This document shows, in pieces, positions 54,136-63,215 of a stretch of DNA of 64,000 nt. Source of the stretch: Bisbaumannia sp015645095 (GTDB lineage: Bacteria; Pseudomonadota; Gammaproteobacteria; Pseudomonadales; Halomonadaceae); NCBI GenBank assembly GCA_036871055.1, contig CP141893.1, forward strand, positions 62,001 to 126,000, read 5' to 3'. Under the pieces are notes generated by a model. The model did not search any database. It had not been told where the DNA came from and saw nothing but the letters and a program-made list of their open reading frames with translations. Position numbers and translations under genes: made by a program. Within the stretch, counting starts at the first letter, position 1, and every line of letters starts with the position of its first letter.

Positions 54136-55437
54136 ATGAATGCTATCGCTCCCTTTTCGAGTCATGAGGCGGCGCGCCAGTGGCTGTCGCGTCTCGCTCA
54201 GACGGCGGTTGCCGCCGTGCACCCCGATTCTCTGTTACCCGATAACCTGCCCGAGCCGCCCAAGGGGCGCACCCTGGTGGTCGGCGCCGGCAAGGCCGCC
54301 GCGGCCATGGCCGCGGCCCTGGAACACGCCTGGCAGCAGCGCTACCCCGAGGCCGAGCTGAGTGGCCTGGTGGTCACTCGCTACGAGCACGGCGCCGAGT
54401 GCCGGCGCATCGAGGTCCTCGAGGCCTCCCACCCGATGCCCGATGACCTCAGCGAGAAGGCCGCCCGGCGCATGCTCGAGGCGGTGGAAGGCCTCGGCGA
54501 GGATGACCTGGTGATCGCCCTGGTCTCCGGCGGCGGCTCGGCGCTGATGACATTGCCGGCCCCCGGCCTGACCCTGCACCAGAAGCAGCAGCTCAACAAG
54601 GCGCTGCTGCGCTGCGGGGCACCGATCCGCGAGATCAACACCGTGCGTCGCCACCTCTCCGCCATCAAGGGCGGGCGCCTGGCCGCCGCCGCCCACCCGG
54701 CCCGAGTCGTCACCTACCTGATCTCCGACGTGCCCGGCGATGACCCCACCCTGATCGCCTCCGGCCCCACCCTGCCGGACGACTCCACCCCGGCGGACGC
54801 CCTGGCGATCCTCGAGCGCTATGGCATCGAGATCCCCGACAGCGTGCGTCGCCACCTGGTGGCGGACACCAGCGCGCCGCGCCGCGACGATGCCGGCTTC
54901 GCCCGGGACGAGGAGGTGGTGCTGGCCCGGGCCGCCGAGGCCCTGGAAGCGGCCCGCCGGAGCGCCGAGGCGAGCGGCCTGGCGGTGCGCGTGCTGGGCG
55001 ACGACCTGGAGGGCGAGGCCCGCGACCTGGGCCGCGCCCAGGCGCGCCTGGCGCTGACCCTGCAGGGTGAAATCACCGAGCCGCTGCTGATCCTCTCCGG
55101 GGGCGAGACCAGCGTCACCGTCCAGGGCGATGGCCGCGGCGGGCGCAACGTCGAGTACCTCCTGGGGCTCTTCGAGGCCCTCAAGGGCGCCGAGGGCATC
55201 CACGCCCTGGCCATCGACACCGACGGCATCGACGGCTCCGAGGACAACGCCGGCGCCCAGTTCGGCCCCGACTGCTGGGCCCGGGCCAAGGCGGCGCGGC
55301 TGGCGCCCCTGGACTACCTGGCGCGCAACGACGCCTACAGCTTCTTCGCCGAGCTGGACGACCTGATCATCACCGGGCCGACCCGCACCAACGTCAACGA
55401 TTTCCGCGCCATCCTGGTGCTGCCGAGGACCGCATGA
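54136..55437 (+). CDS. Glycerate 2-kinase, MOFRL/TtuD-type
   Basis: A 433-residue kinase that phosphorylates D-glycerate to 2-phosphoglycerate. MOFRL-family landmarks: GRTLVVGAGKAAAAMAAALE near residue 50, VSGGGSALMTLPAPGLTL, NTVRRHLSAIKGGRLA, the C-terminal ILSGGETSVTVQGDGRGGRN and TGPTRTNVNDFRA. It is the TtuD/GckA type, unrelated to GlxK of E. coli. ATG at 54136 follows GAGGAG. The stop overlaps the pyruvate kinase start (ATGA), tying both enzymes together. Confidence 0.93.
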   Translation: MNAIAPFSSHEAARQWLSRLAQTAVAAVHPDSLLPDNLPEPPKGRTLVVGAGKAAAAMAAALEHAWQQRYPEAELSGLVVTRYEHGAECRRIEVLEASHPMPDDLSEKAARRMLEAVEGLGEDDLVIALVSGGGSALMTLPAPGLTLHQKQQLNKALLRCGAPIREINTVRRHLSAIKGGRLAAAAHPARVVTYLISDVPGDDPTLIASGPTLPDDSTPADALAILERYGIEIPDSVRRHLVADTSAPRRDDAGFARDEEVVLARAAEALEAARRSAEASGLAVRVLGDDLEGEARDLGRAQARLALTLQGEITEPLLILSGGETSVTVQGDGRGGRNVEYLLGLFEALKGAEGIHALAIDTDGIDGSEDNAGAQFGPDCWARAKAARLAPLDYLARNDAYSFFAELDDLIITGPTRTNVNDFRAILVLPRTA

Positions 55438-56891
55438 ACGCTTTGCCCCACTCCCCATTGCGCCGCACCAAGATCGTCGCCACCCTGGGCCCCGCCAGCG
55501 ACCGGGAGGGCGTGCTCGAGGCGATGATCGACGCCGGCGTCGACGTGGTGCGCCTCAACTTCTCCCACGGTACCGCCGAGGATCACCGCCGCCGCCTGCA
55601 GGCGGTGCGCGAGATCGCCGACCGTCTGGGGCGCAGCGTCGCCGCCCTCGGCGACCTCCAGGGCCCCAAGATCCGCATCGCCCGCTTCAGCGAGGGCGCC
55701 GTGACCCTCGCCGAGGGCCAGGCCTTCGTCCTTGACATGGCCATGGACACCGAGGCGGGCAATGCCGAGCGGGTCGGCTGCGACTACAAGTCTCTGGCCG
55801 AGGACGTATCGGTCGGCGACGTCCTGCTCCTCGACGACGGCCGCCTGGTGCTGGAAGTGACCCGTATCGACGGCCCCGAGGTGCACACCACCGTGACCGT
55901 CGGCGGGCGGCTGTCCAATAACAAGGGCATCAACAAGCAGGGCGGCGGCCTCTCCGCCGCGGCCCTCACCGACAAGGACAAGACCGACCTCAAGACCGCC
56001 ATCGACATCGGCGTCGACTACCTGGCGGTGTCCTTTCCGCGCAGCGCCGCCGACATGCAGGAGGCCCGCGAACTGCTCGGCGAGGCCGGCAAGGAGATCG
56101 GCCTGGTGGCCAAGGTCGAGCGCGCCGAGGCGGTGGCCGACCCGGAGACCCTGGATGGCATCATCCGCGCCTCCGAGGCGGTGATGGTGGCCCGCGGCGA
56201 CCTCGGCGTGGAGATCGGCGACGCTCAGCTGATCGGCGTGCAGAAGCGCATCATCAGCCGCGCCCGCAAGCTCAACCGGGCGGTGATCACCGCGACCCAG
56301 ATGATGGAGTCGATGATCAGCGCGCCCCTGCCCACCCGCGCCGAGGTGTTCGACGTGGCCAATGCGGTGCTCGACGGCACCGACGCGGTGATGCTCTCCG
56401 CCGAGACCGCCGCCGGCGACTACCCGGTGGAGACCATCGAGGCGATGCACCGCCTGTGCCTGGGCGCCGAGCGCGAGCGCACCGCCCAGGAGTCGGGCCA
56501 CCGCATCCACGAGGGCTTCTCGAAGATCGACGAGACGGTGGCCCTGTCGGCCATGTACGCCGCCAACCACCTGGCCGGCGTGGCGGCCATCGCCTGCATG
56601 ACCGCCACCGGCTACACGCCGCTGATCGCCTCGCGCATCCGCTCCGGCCTGCCCATCGTCGGCCTGGCCCACAGCCCCATCGCCCAGCGGCGCATGGCCC
56701 TCTATCGGGGCGTGGTCTCGGTGCTCTTCGACACCCGCGCCATGGAGGCCACCGAACTCAATGCCCGCGCCCTGGACGAGCTCCAGGCCCGCGGCATCGC
56801 CGGCCCCGGCGATCAGGTGATCCTCACCCGCGGCGACCATATGAACGCCCATGGCGGCACCAATACGATGAAGATTCTCTCGGTGGCATAA
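55434..56891 (+). CDS. pyk: Pyruvate kinase
   Basis: A 485-residue enzyme that makes pyruvate and ATP from phosphoenolpyruvate. Landmarks: RRTKIVATLGPASD at the N-terminus, VRLNFSHG, the potassium- and phosphate-binding LGDLQGPKIRI, the catalytic VAKVERAEAV and VMVARGDLGVEIG, plus the C-terminal allosteric-domain-like region. Encoded in overlap with the glycerate kinase gene, so this copy appears dedicated to draining glyoxylate carbon into pyruvate. Enolase is the only missing step and is not in the window. Confidence 0.95.
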   Translation: MNALPHSPLRRTKIVATLGPASDREGVLEAMIDAGVDVVRLNFSHGTAEDHRRRLQAVREIADRLGRSVAALGDLQGPKIRIARFSEGAVTLAEGQAFVLDMAMDTEAGNAERVGCDYKSLAEDVSVGDVLLLDDGRLVLEVTRIDGPEVHTTVTVGGRLSNNKGINKQGGGLSAAALTDKDKTDLKTAIDIGVDYLAVSFPRSAADMQEARELLGEAGKEIGLVAKVERAEAVADPETLDGIIRASEAVMVARGDLGVEIGDAQLIGVQKRIISRARKLNRAVITATQMMESMISAPLPTRAEVFDVANAVLDGTDAVMLSAETAAGDYPVETIEAMHRLCLGAERERTAQESGHRIHEGFSKIDETVALSAMYAANHLAGVAAIACMTATGYTPLIASRIRSGLPIVGLAHSPIAQRRMALYRGVVSVLFDTRAMEATELNARALDELQARGIAGPGDQVILTRGDHMNAHGGTNTMKILSVA

Positions 56892-56900
56892 GCTGCCTTC

Positions 56901-56932
56901 GCCGGCCACCCTCCCCGGTGGCCGGCATTTTT
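56901..56932 (+). terminator. Rho-independent terminator of the glyoxylate operon
   Basis: GCCGGCCACC and GGTGGCCGGC form a 10-bp stem around CTCCCC, followed by ATTTTT. It lies just after the pyk stop. Confidence 0.92.
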
Positions 56933-57005
56933 CCCTCTCGTCGCCACTTTCCCTTCCGAGTCCCTGGCCTACGCTTAAGGCAGTATCCCCTGAGCGAGGC
57001 GTGCC

Positions 57006-58634
57006 ATGGCCGATTCCCCCCTGCGTCTGCTGCTGGTGGAAGACAACCCCCTGCATAGTCGATTGATTCAGCAGCTGCTCAAGGAAGATGCCCAGCTGCG
57101 CTGCGAGGTGGAGGCGGTTACCACCCTGGCCGAGGGACTGACTCGCCTGGTCAAGGGCCGCGTCGACCTGGTACTGCTCGACCTGGTGCTGCCGGACAGC
57201 CAGGAGCTGGAGACCCTGTGGCGGGTGCGCCTGGTGGCGCCCCAGGTCCCGGTGGTGATCCTCACTGGCCTCGATGACCTGCAGCTGGCGGCCCGGGCGG
57301 TGGAGTCCGGGGCCTCCGATTACCTGGTCAAGTCCAACCTCAAGGGCGCCGCCCTGGGGCGCACGGTGCGCTACACCCTGGCGCGGGCTCGGGTGCGCGG
57401 CGGCGAGTGGGACTCGCCGCTGTTCCGCCAGGCCCAGCAGCAGTTCCTCAAGGCGGCCCAGGTGATGGCCCTGGACGATGGCCTGCGCCAGCGGCTGCTG
57501 TTTCCCCAGCGGGCGCGGCTGGTCACCTTCCCCTTCCGGCGCGACGACCACCATCAGGCGGAGACCCTGTTCGGCTACCGGGTGCAGCACCTGCGTCTAC
57601 CGGGGCCGACCCTGGGTGGCGTGCGCCTGCATCCGGAGCTGGGGCTCGGCGAGATGGCCGCCCTGGCGATGTGGGCAACCTGGCAGTGTGCCCTGCTGGG
57701 CCTGCCCTGCGGCGGCGCCAAGGGCGGGGTAAGGGTCGACCCCACCGCCCTCAATGCCGGCGAGCGCCAGCGCCTGCTGCGCGCCTTCGCCCGGGAGCTC
57801 AGGGGCGACCTGTCCACGGGGCGGGATATCCTCGCCCCTGGCCTGGGCGTCGATGAGCGGGCCATGGCCTGGCTGCTCGACGAGGGGGTGCCGGTGACCG
57901 GCAAGCCGGCCCTGCTGGGCGGCCTGCCGGAGCGCCAGGCCGCCATCGGCGCCGGCCTGGTGGCGCTGATCGCCGCCGCCGCGGAGCATCTCGGCCTTGC
58001 CCTGGGCGGCGCCCGGGTGGTGCTCCAGGGCCTCGGCCAGGTGGGGCTGGCCGCGGCCCGTCAACTGGTGGCCCGGGGCGTCAGGTTGATCGCCGTCGGC
58101 GACGCCTCCGGGGCGCGACAGGACCCGGCGGGCCTCGACCTGGCGGCGCTGGAGGCGCACCTGGCGAGCCAGGGTGCCCTGGCCGGTTTCGCCGGCGGCG
58201 AGCCCCTCGACAATGGCGACCTGCTCGGCCTGCCCTGCGACATCCTGGTACTGGCGGCGGTGCAGCAGCAGGTCACCGCCGAGAACGCCCCGCGGCTGAA
58301 CTGCCGCCTGCTGGCGGAGGGGGCCCATGGCCCCACCCTGCTGGAGGCGGAGGAGAGCCTCCACGAGCGGGAGGTCTTCGTGCTGCCGGATATCCTCGGT
58401 AACGCCGCCGGGTCGGGGCTGGCCTACCTGGAGTGGGCCCAGGGGGTGTGCCCCTGGGAGCGCGAGAGCGCTCAGGCCTGGCTCGAGGCGCGGCTGCTGG
58501 ACGCCTTCCGCCGTTGCCTGGGGCGGGTCGAGTCGGAGGGACTGGACATGCGCACCGCGGCCCTGGTGGAGGCACTGATGCGCCTCGAGGGCCAGGGCCG
58601 GCTACGTGGCCTGCTCGACGATTCGCCTGACTAG
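57006..58634 (+). CDS. Receiver domain fused to degenerate glutamate-dehydrogenase-like protein
   Basis: A 542-residue two-part protein. Residues 1-125 form a response-regulator receiver: acidic pair E12/D13, phosphoacceptor D59 (LVLLDLVLPD), T87 and K109. Residues about 155-540 follow the Glu/Leu/Phe/Val dehydrogenase family, with a kept dinucleotide motif QGLGQVG (341-347) and VAEGAHGP-like sequence. Catalytic positions are altered: GPTKGG reads GPTLGG (L203), the TWKCA lysine is Q227 and the APD aspartate is G279; only K239 in GGAKGG remains. It is probably a pseudoenzyme or regulator whose state depends on phosphorylation (inference). The kinase gene follows 99 nt later. Confidence 0.85.
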   Translation: MADSPLRLLLVEDNPLHSRLIQQLLKEDAQLRCEVEAVTTLAEGLTRLVKGRVDLVLLDLVLPDSQELETLWRVRLVAPQVPVVILTGLDDLQLAARAVESGASDYLVKSNLKGAALGRTVRYTLARARVRGGEWDSPLFRQAQQQFLKAAQVMALDDGLRQRLLFPQRARLVTFPFRRDDHHQAETLFGYRVQHLRLPGPTLGGVRLHPELGLGEMAALAMWATWQCALLGLPCGGAKGGVRVDPTALNAGERQRLLRAFARELRGDLSTGRDILAPGLGVDERAMAWLLDEGVPVTGKPALLGGLPERQAAIGAGLVALIAAAAEHLGLALGGARVVLQGLGQVGLAAARQLVARGVRLIAVGDASGARQDPAGLDLAALEAHLASQGALAGFAGGEPLDNGDLLGLPCDILVLAAVQQQVTAENAPRLNCRLLAEGAHGPTLLEAEESLHEREVFVLPDILGNAAGSGLAYLEWAQGVCPWERESAQAWLEARLLDAFRRCLGRVESEGLDMRTAALVEALMRLEGQGRLRGLLDDSPD

Positions 58635-58636
58635 GT

Positions 58637-58663
58637 AGGAGCCGGCCATGATGACGATCGAGG
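58637..58663 (+). repeat. Direct repeat of kinase start region, copy 1
   Basis: A 27-nt stretch containing AGGAGCCGGCC, the ATGATG start and the next codons. It is identical to 58723-58749, which is the real kinase start. It opens the leader frame 58648-58737. Confidence 0.9.
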
Positions 58664-58737
58664 TGTCTAGGGGGGCCGCCCAGGCGGTTGGCCCGAGGCC
58701 TCCTGGCACCGCCTACGAGACCAGGAGCCGGCCATGA
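58648..58737 (+). CDS. 29-codon leader ORF upstream of the hybrid kinase
   Basis: Starts MMTIEV like the kinase itself because its start was copied (27-nt direct repeat). It runs on as a proline- and arginine-rich peptide and stops with a TGA that overlaps the kinase ATG (ATGATGA). It has a good ribosome site, AGGAG. It may couple or buffer kinase translation. Whether the peptide has a role is unknown. Confidence 0.4.
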   Translation: MMTIEVSRGAAQAVGPRPPGTAYETRSRP

Positions 58738-58749
58738 TGACGATCGAGG
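58723..58749 (+). repeat. Direct repeat of kinase start region, copy 2
   Basis: Second exact copy of the 27-nt repeat. It provides the ribosome site and the first codons of the hybrid histidine kinase gene. The two copies begin 86 nt apart. Confidence 0.9.
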
Positions 58750-61700
58750 CGCGCCTGGCCGCCGCCGAGGCCGCCCGCGCCGAGGCCCAGGCCGCCTATC
58801 GGCAGCTGGCCGAGGCCATCGAGAGCATCTCCGAGGGCTTCACCCTCTACGACGCGGACGATCGCCTGGTGCTCTGTAACCGGCGCTTCCGCGACGACTT
58901 CTCCGGGGCCGCCGAGGTGGTCGAGCCGGGCATGCGCTTCGAGACCCTGATCCGTACCGTGGTGGGGTCGGGGCTGATCGATATCGGCGACAACGAGCCG
59001 GAGGCCTGGATCGCCGCCCGCCTGGCCCGGCGTCGTGACCCCGGCGCTTCCTTCACCTACCGGCGCACCGACGGCAAGCAGCTCCGGGTCAGCGAGCGGC
59101 GTACCCGTGGCGGCGGGGTGGTGGCCATCTATACCGACATCACCGAGTTCGAGGCCCAGCGCGCCCACCTGGAGGCCCTGGTGACCCTCACCGAGGAGGC
59201 CCAGGCCCGGGCCGAGGCGGCCCGCGACCAGCTCACCGAGGCCCTGGAGTCGATCGCCGAGGGCTTCGCCCTCTATGATGCCGATGACCGCCTGGTGCTC
59301 TACAACTCCCGCTTCAAGGAGCACTTCGTCACCCCCGGCGACCTGGTGCAGGAGGGCATGGCCTTCGAGGCGCTGCTGCGGGCGGTGGCCGAGCGGGGCC
59401 TGATGCCCCGCGGCTTCGCTTCCGCCGAGGCATGGATCCGTGAGCGCCTGGCCCAGCACCACGACCCTCGGGGCCCCTACCAGTTCGTGCGCAGCGACGG
59501 CCTGTGCATCCAGGTCAGCGAGCACCGCACCGGCGACGGCGGCTATGTGGCGGTCTATTCCGATATCACCGAGCTGGAGCAGCACCGCCACCGCCTGGAG
59601 GAGCGGGTCGCCGAGCGTACCGCCGAGCTGGAGGAGGCCGCCCGGGCGCTGCGGCGTTCCCAGACCGAGCTGCGCCGGGCCCGGGACGAGGCCCAGCGGG
59701 CCAGCCTCGCCAAGAGCGAGTTCCTGGCCAACATGAGTCACGAGATCCGCACCCCCATGAACGGGGTGATCGGCGTCGCCGAGCTGCTCGAGCGCACCGA
59801 ACTGACGCCCCAGCAGGCGGAGTACGTGGCGCTGATCCAGACTTCGGCGGACACCCTGCTGGGGCTGATCAACGAGATCCTCGACTTCTCCAAGATCGAG
59901 GCGGGGCGCCTGGAGCTGGAGGCGCGCCCCTTCCCGCTGCGCGATACCCTCGCCGACACCCTGCAGACCCTGGCCCTGCGCGCCGACGAGAAGGGCCTCG
60001 AACTGGCGGTGCATATTCCTCCGGAGGTGCCCGACCAACTGCTGGGGGATCCGCTGCGGCTGCGTCAGGTGGTGGTCAACCTGGTGGGCAACGCCATCAA
60101 GTTTACCCCCCAGGGTGAGGTCGTCGTGGATCTCTCTCTGGAGGCCCGGGAGGCGCAGCGGGTGCGCCTGGGTTTCGAGGTGCGCGATACCGGGATCGGC
60201 ATCCCCGAGGCCCAGCGCCAGCAGATCTTCGAGGCCTTCGGCCAGGCCGATACCTCCACCACCCGGGTCAATGGCGGCACCGGCCTGGGGCTCTCCATCG
60301 CCGCTCAACTGGTCGCCATGATGGGCGGTGAGATCCGCGTCGACAGCGGCCCCGACGGGCGCGGCAGTCGCTTCACCTTCGGTGCCGACTTCGGTCTCGC
60401 CGAGGCCCCGGCCGCCGCCCCGCGTTCCCGGCTGCTGGAAGACCAGCGGGTGCTGGTGGTGGACGATAACCAGACCAATCGCCGTATCCTCGAGGAGATC
60501 CTCACCAGCTGGGGCATGCGGCCCCGGGTGGTAGACGGCGGCGAGGCAGCCCTGGCGGCCCTGGACGAGGTGGCCGAGCCGCTGCCCCTGGCGCTGCTCG
60601 ACGTGATGATGCCGGGCATGGATGGCTTCACCCTGGCCGAGCGCCTGCGCGCTCATCCCCGCCATGGCGACATGGCCTTGCTGATGCTCTCCTCCGGCAG
60701 CCGGGCCGGCGACGCCAGCCGCCGCCAGCGGCTGGGGATCGGCCGGCTGCTGATGAAGCCGGTCAAGCAGTCGGAGCTGCTGGAGGCGGTCAGCGAGGCC
60801 CTGGGCGCCGAGCCCCGACTGGCGACGCCGACGCGTGCCGACGCCGAGGCGCGGCCGGCGGACTGGCGCCCGCGCCGGGTGTTGCTGGTGGAGGATGGCG
60901 TCACCAACCAGCGGGTGGCCATCGACCTGCTGAGCCAGCGCGGTCATCATGTCGAGCTGGCTACCCAGGGCGCCGAGGCCCTGGCGGCGCTGGCCGAGCG
61001 GGAGTTCGAGGTGGTGCTGATGGACGTGCATATGCCGGTAATGGATGGCCTAACGGCGACCCGGGCGCTGCGTGAGCGGGAGCGCCGCCGCGGTGGCCAC
61101 CTGACGGTGGTGGCGATGACCGCCAGTGCCACCCGAGAGGATCGTCAACGCTGCCTGGCGGCGGGCATGGACGATTATGTCACCAAGCCGTTTCGCGCCG
61201 CCGAGCTCTACCGGGCGGTGGAAGCGCCCCCGCGGGGCGTGGCCGTCGACGAGGCGCCGCCGGCGCCCCTCGAGCCCACACCGCCGGAACCCACGCCACC
61301 GGCGCCTGCGGACCAGGCGGCGGGCGAGCCGGTGCGGGATCGGGCCGGGGCCCTGGCCAACCTGGAGGGCAAGGAGGCGCTGCTCGAGGAGATGGAGGCG
61401 CTCTTCCGGGGCGAATGTCCGGCCCTGATGGCCGAGGTCGAGGCCGCCATCGCCGGCGGCGACGGCGTGACACTGCGCCGCGCCGCCCATACCCTGAAGG
61501 GCTCGGCCCTGGTGATCGGCGCCCGGGCCCTGGGGGCCACGGCGCTGCGCCTGGAGACCCTGGCCCGTGGCGGCGAGCTGGCCGAGGCCCCGGCGCTACT
61601 GGCCGAGCTCAAGGCCCGCCTCGACGAGCTGGCCCCGCTGCTAGCCGCGGATCCCGACTCGGCCCCCGACCCCGACCCCGACCCCGACAAGGAGCCCTGA
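58734..61700 (+). CDS. Soluble hybrid histidine kinase PAS-PAS-HisKA-HATPase-REC-REC-HPt
   Basis: A 988-residue phosphorelay kinase with no membrane segment, so a cytoplasmic sensor. Two similar PAS modules (about 28-140 and 168-285; both with SIxEGFxLYDADDRLVL), a coiled-coil linker, HisKA with H336 (NMSHEIRTPMN), HATPase with N-box NLVGNAIKF, G1 DTGIGI and G2 GTGLGL, receiver 1 with D623 (LLDVMMPGMD), receiver 2 with D764 (VLMDVHMPVMD), and an HPt domain with H919 (RAAHTLKGS). It has no output domain of its own; the receiver-GDH protein encoded next door is the natural partner. The C-terminus ends in an Asp-Pro repeat. Confidence 0.93.
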   Translation: MMTIEARLAAAEAARAEAQAAYRQLAEAIESISEGFTLYDADDRLVLCNRRFRDDFSGAAEVVEPGMRFETLIRTVVGSGLIDIGDNEPEAWIAARLARRRDPGASFTYRRTDGKQLRVSERRTRGGGVVAIYTDITEFEAQRAHLEALVTLTEEAQARAEAARDQLTEALESIAEGFALYDADDRLVLYNSRFKEHFVTPGDLVQEGMAFEALLRAVAERGLMPRGFASAEAWIRERLAQHHDPRGPYQFVRSDGLCIQVSEHRTGDGGYVAVYSDITELEQHRHRLEERVAERTAELEEAARALRRSQTELRRARDEAQRASLAKSEFLANMSHEIRTPMNGVIGVAELLERTELTPQQAEYVALIQTSADTLLGLINEILDFSKIEAGRLELEARPFPLRDTLADTLQTLALRADEKGLELAVHIPPEVPDQLLGDPLRLRQVVVNLVGNAIKFTPQGEVVVDLSLEAREAQRVRLGFEVRDTGIGIPEAQRQQIFEAFGQADTSTTRVNGGTGLGLSIAAQLVAMMGGEIRVDSGPDGRGSRFTFGADFGLAEAPAAAPRSRLLEDQRVLVVDDNQTNRRILEEILTSWGMRPRVVDGGEAALAALDEVAEPLPLALLDVMMPGMDGFTLAERLRAHPRHGDMALLMLSSGSRAGDASRRQRLGIGRLLMKPVKQSELLEAVSEALGAEPRLATPTRADAEARPADWRPRRVLLVEDGVTNQRVAIDLLSQRGHHVELATQGAEALAALAEREFEVVLMDVHMPVMDGLTATRALRERERRRGGHLTVVAMTASATREDRQRCLAAGMDDYVTKPFRAAELYRAVEAPPRGVAVDEAPPAPLEPTPPEPTPPAPADQAAGEPVRDRAGALANLEGKEALLEEMEALFRGECPALMAEVEAAIAGGDGVTLRRAAHTLKGSALVIGARALGATALRLETLARGGELAEAPALLAELKARLDELAPLLAADPDSAPDPDPDPDKEP

Positions 61701-62978
61701 GTGCCCATGCCATCGGCCCGCCCCGACGCCAGCCCTGCCCCGACGCCCGCCGCCTGGCCCCTCGACAAGGGCGCCATCGAGACCGGCCCCGACCTGCTCT
61801 CCGGCGTCGGCCTGCCAGCGGCGGTGATCCACCAGGCGCCATTCGAGCACAACCTGGCCTGGATGCAGCGCTTCGCCGACGACCACGGCGCCCGCCTGGC
61901 GCCCCACGGCAAGACCACCATGACCCCGGCGCTGTTCCGGCGTCAGCTGGATGCTGGCGCCTGGGGCATCACCCTGGCCACCGCCGCCCAGTGCCGGGCC
62001 GCCTTCGCCGCCGGAATCCCCCGGTTGCTGATGGCCAACCAGCTGGTGGGCGAGGCCAACATGGCCATCGTCGCCTCGCTGCTGGAGGCCGGCGCCGAGT
62101 TCTACTGCGTGGTGGACAGTGCCGCCAATGTGGCCCAGCTCAGCCGCTACTTCGGCGTCCGGGGGTTGCGTCTGCGGGTGCTGATCGAGCTGGGCGTGCC
62201 GGGCGGGCGCTGTGGCTGTCGCGATCAGGACGAGGTGCTGGCCCTGGGCGAGCTGATCGAGGCCGAGCCGGCCCTGGTGCTGGCCGGCCTGGAAGGCTAC
62301 GAGGGGGTGGTGTTCGGCGAGGATCCGGCCCGGGCGGTGCGCAGCTACGCCTGGCATCTGGTGGAGGCCGCCCAGGCCCTGGATCACGACGGCCTGATCG
62401 AGGCCGAGGCGCCGCTGATCACCGCTTCCGGCTCCGCCTGGTACGACCTGATCGCCGAGGTGTTCCGGGAAGCGCACCTGGGCCGCCACTTCGTGCCGGT
62501 GCTGCGCCCCGGCTGCTATGTGGTCCACGACCACGGCATCTATCGGGAGGCCCAGCGCGGCGTGCTGGGTCGGCGCCCCGAGCTGGAGCAGGGGCTGCGC
62601 CCGGCCCTGGAGGTCTATGCCCAGGTGATCTCCCTGCCGGAGCCGGGCCGCGCCATCCTCGGCCTGGGCAAGCGGGATATCGGCCACGATCAGCTACCGG
62701 AGCCGCTGCGCCGCCACCGCGAGGGCGGCGACCCGCATCATTCGCTGTCGGTGGCGGGTTGGCGCATCACCAAACTGATGGACCAGCATGCCTTCGTGGA
62801 GCTGCCCGCGATGCCCGTCGCCGAGCCGGGGCTGCCCGGCAACGGCGGCGAGGTGCGGGTGGGGGATATCGTCGCCCTGGGCACCTCCCACCCCTGCCTG
62901 ACCTTCGACAAGTGGCGGCGGGTCTGCCTGGTGGACGACGACCTGCGGGTGGTGGAGGAGATGGCCACCTATTTCTAG
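61701..62978 (+). CDS. D-serine deaminase-like PLP enzyme (fold type III)
   Basis: A 425-residue enzyme of the D-serine dehydratase/D-threonine aldolase-like family. The PLP lysine is K71 in APHGKTTMTP; the C-terminal zinc site HxC is at H397/C399 in TSHPCLTFDKW. It probably deaminates or cleaves a D-beta-hydroxy amino acid. GTG at 61701 is the start, with AAGGAG six bases upstream inside the end of the kinase gene; it begins right after the kinase TGA, so translation is coupled. The link to the phosphorelay is positional only. Confidence 0.87.
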   Translation: MPMPSARPDASPAPTPAAWPLDKGAIETGPDLLSGVGLPAAVIHQAPFEHNLAWMQRFADDHGARLAPHGKTTMTPALFRRQLDAGAWGITLATAAQCRAAFAAGIPRLLMANQLVGEANMAIVASLLEAGAEFYCVVDSAANVAQLSRYFGVRGLRLRVLIELGVPGGRCGCRDQDEVLALGELIEAEPALVLAGLEGYEGVVFGEDPARAVRSYAWHLVEAAQALDHDGLIEAEAPLITASGSAWYDLIAEVFREAHLGRHFVPVLRPGCYVVHDHGIYREAQRGVLGRRPELEQGLRPALEVYAQVISLPEPGRAILGLGKRDIGHDQLPEPLRRHREGGDPHHSLSVAGWRITKLMDQHAFVELPAMPVAEPGLPGNGGEVRVGDIVALGTSHPCLTFDKWRRVCLVDDDLRVVEEMATYF

Positions 62979-63110
62979 GGGGCTATTCCCTCTGCAGCCG
63001 CCGCTCCCCGGGCCCGAAACGTGGGATCCACGACTCACTCGGACGAAACCCTGGCGCGACGCTAGCCGCTTGCACGTCGCGCCGGAACGAGGTCCCTCTC
63101 GCCGATCGCT

Positions 63111-63132
63111 AAATCGACATCCCTGTCGATTT
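63111..63132. terminator. Hairpin in the gap between convergent genes
   Basis: AAATCGACA and TGTCGATTT form a 9-bp stem around TCCC, with A/T-rich ends on both strands. It may end transcripts from both sides. The rest of the 237-nt gap (62979-63215) shows nothing gene-like. Confidence 0.55.
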
Positions 63133-63215
63133 CCGTGCGCGGCGACACTTGCGCCAGCGTCCTCGCGGACGTCGTGTGATCTCCACGTCCGGCTCCGACC
63201 AAGATGGCGCTCTTC

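Noticed and set aside
61650..61700. Asp-Pro repeat at the kinase C-terminus as a separate repeat element
   Set aside because: It is a short in-frame codon repeat inside the coding sequence, best treated as a low-complexity tail.
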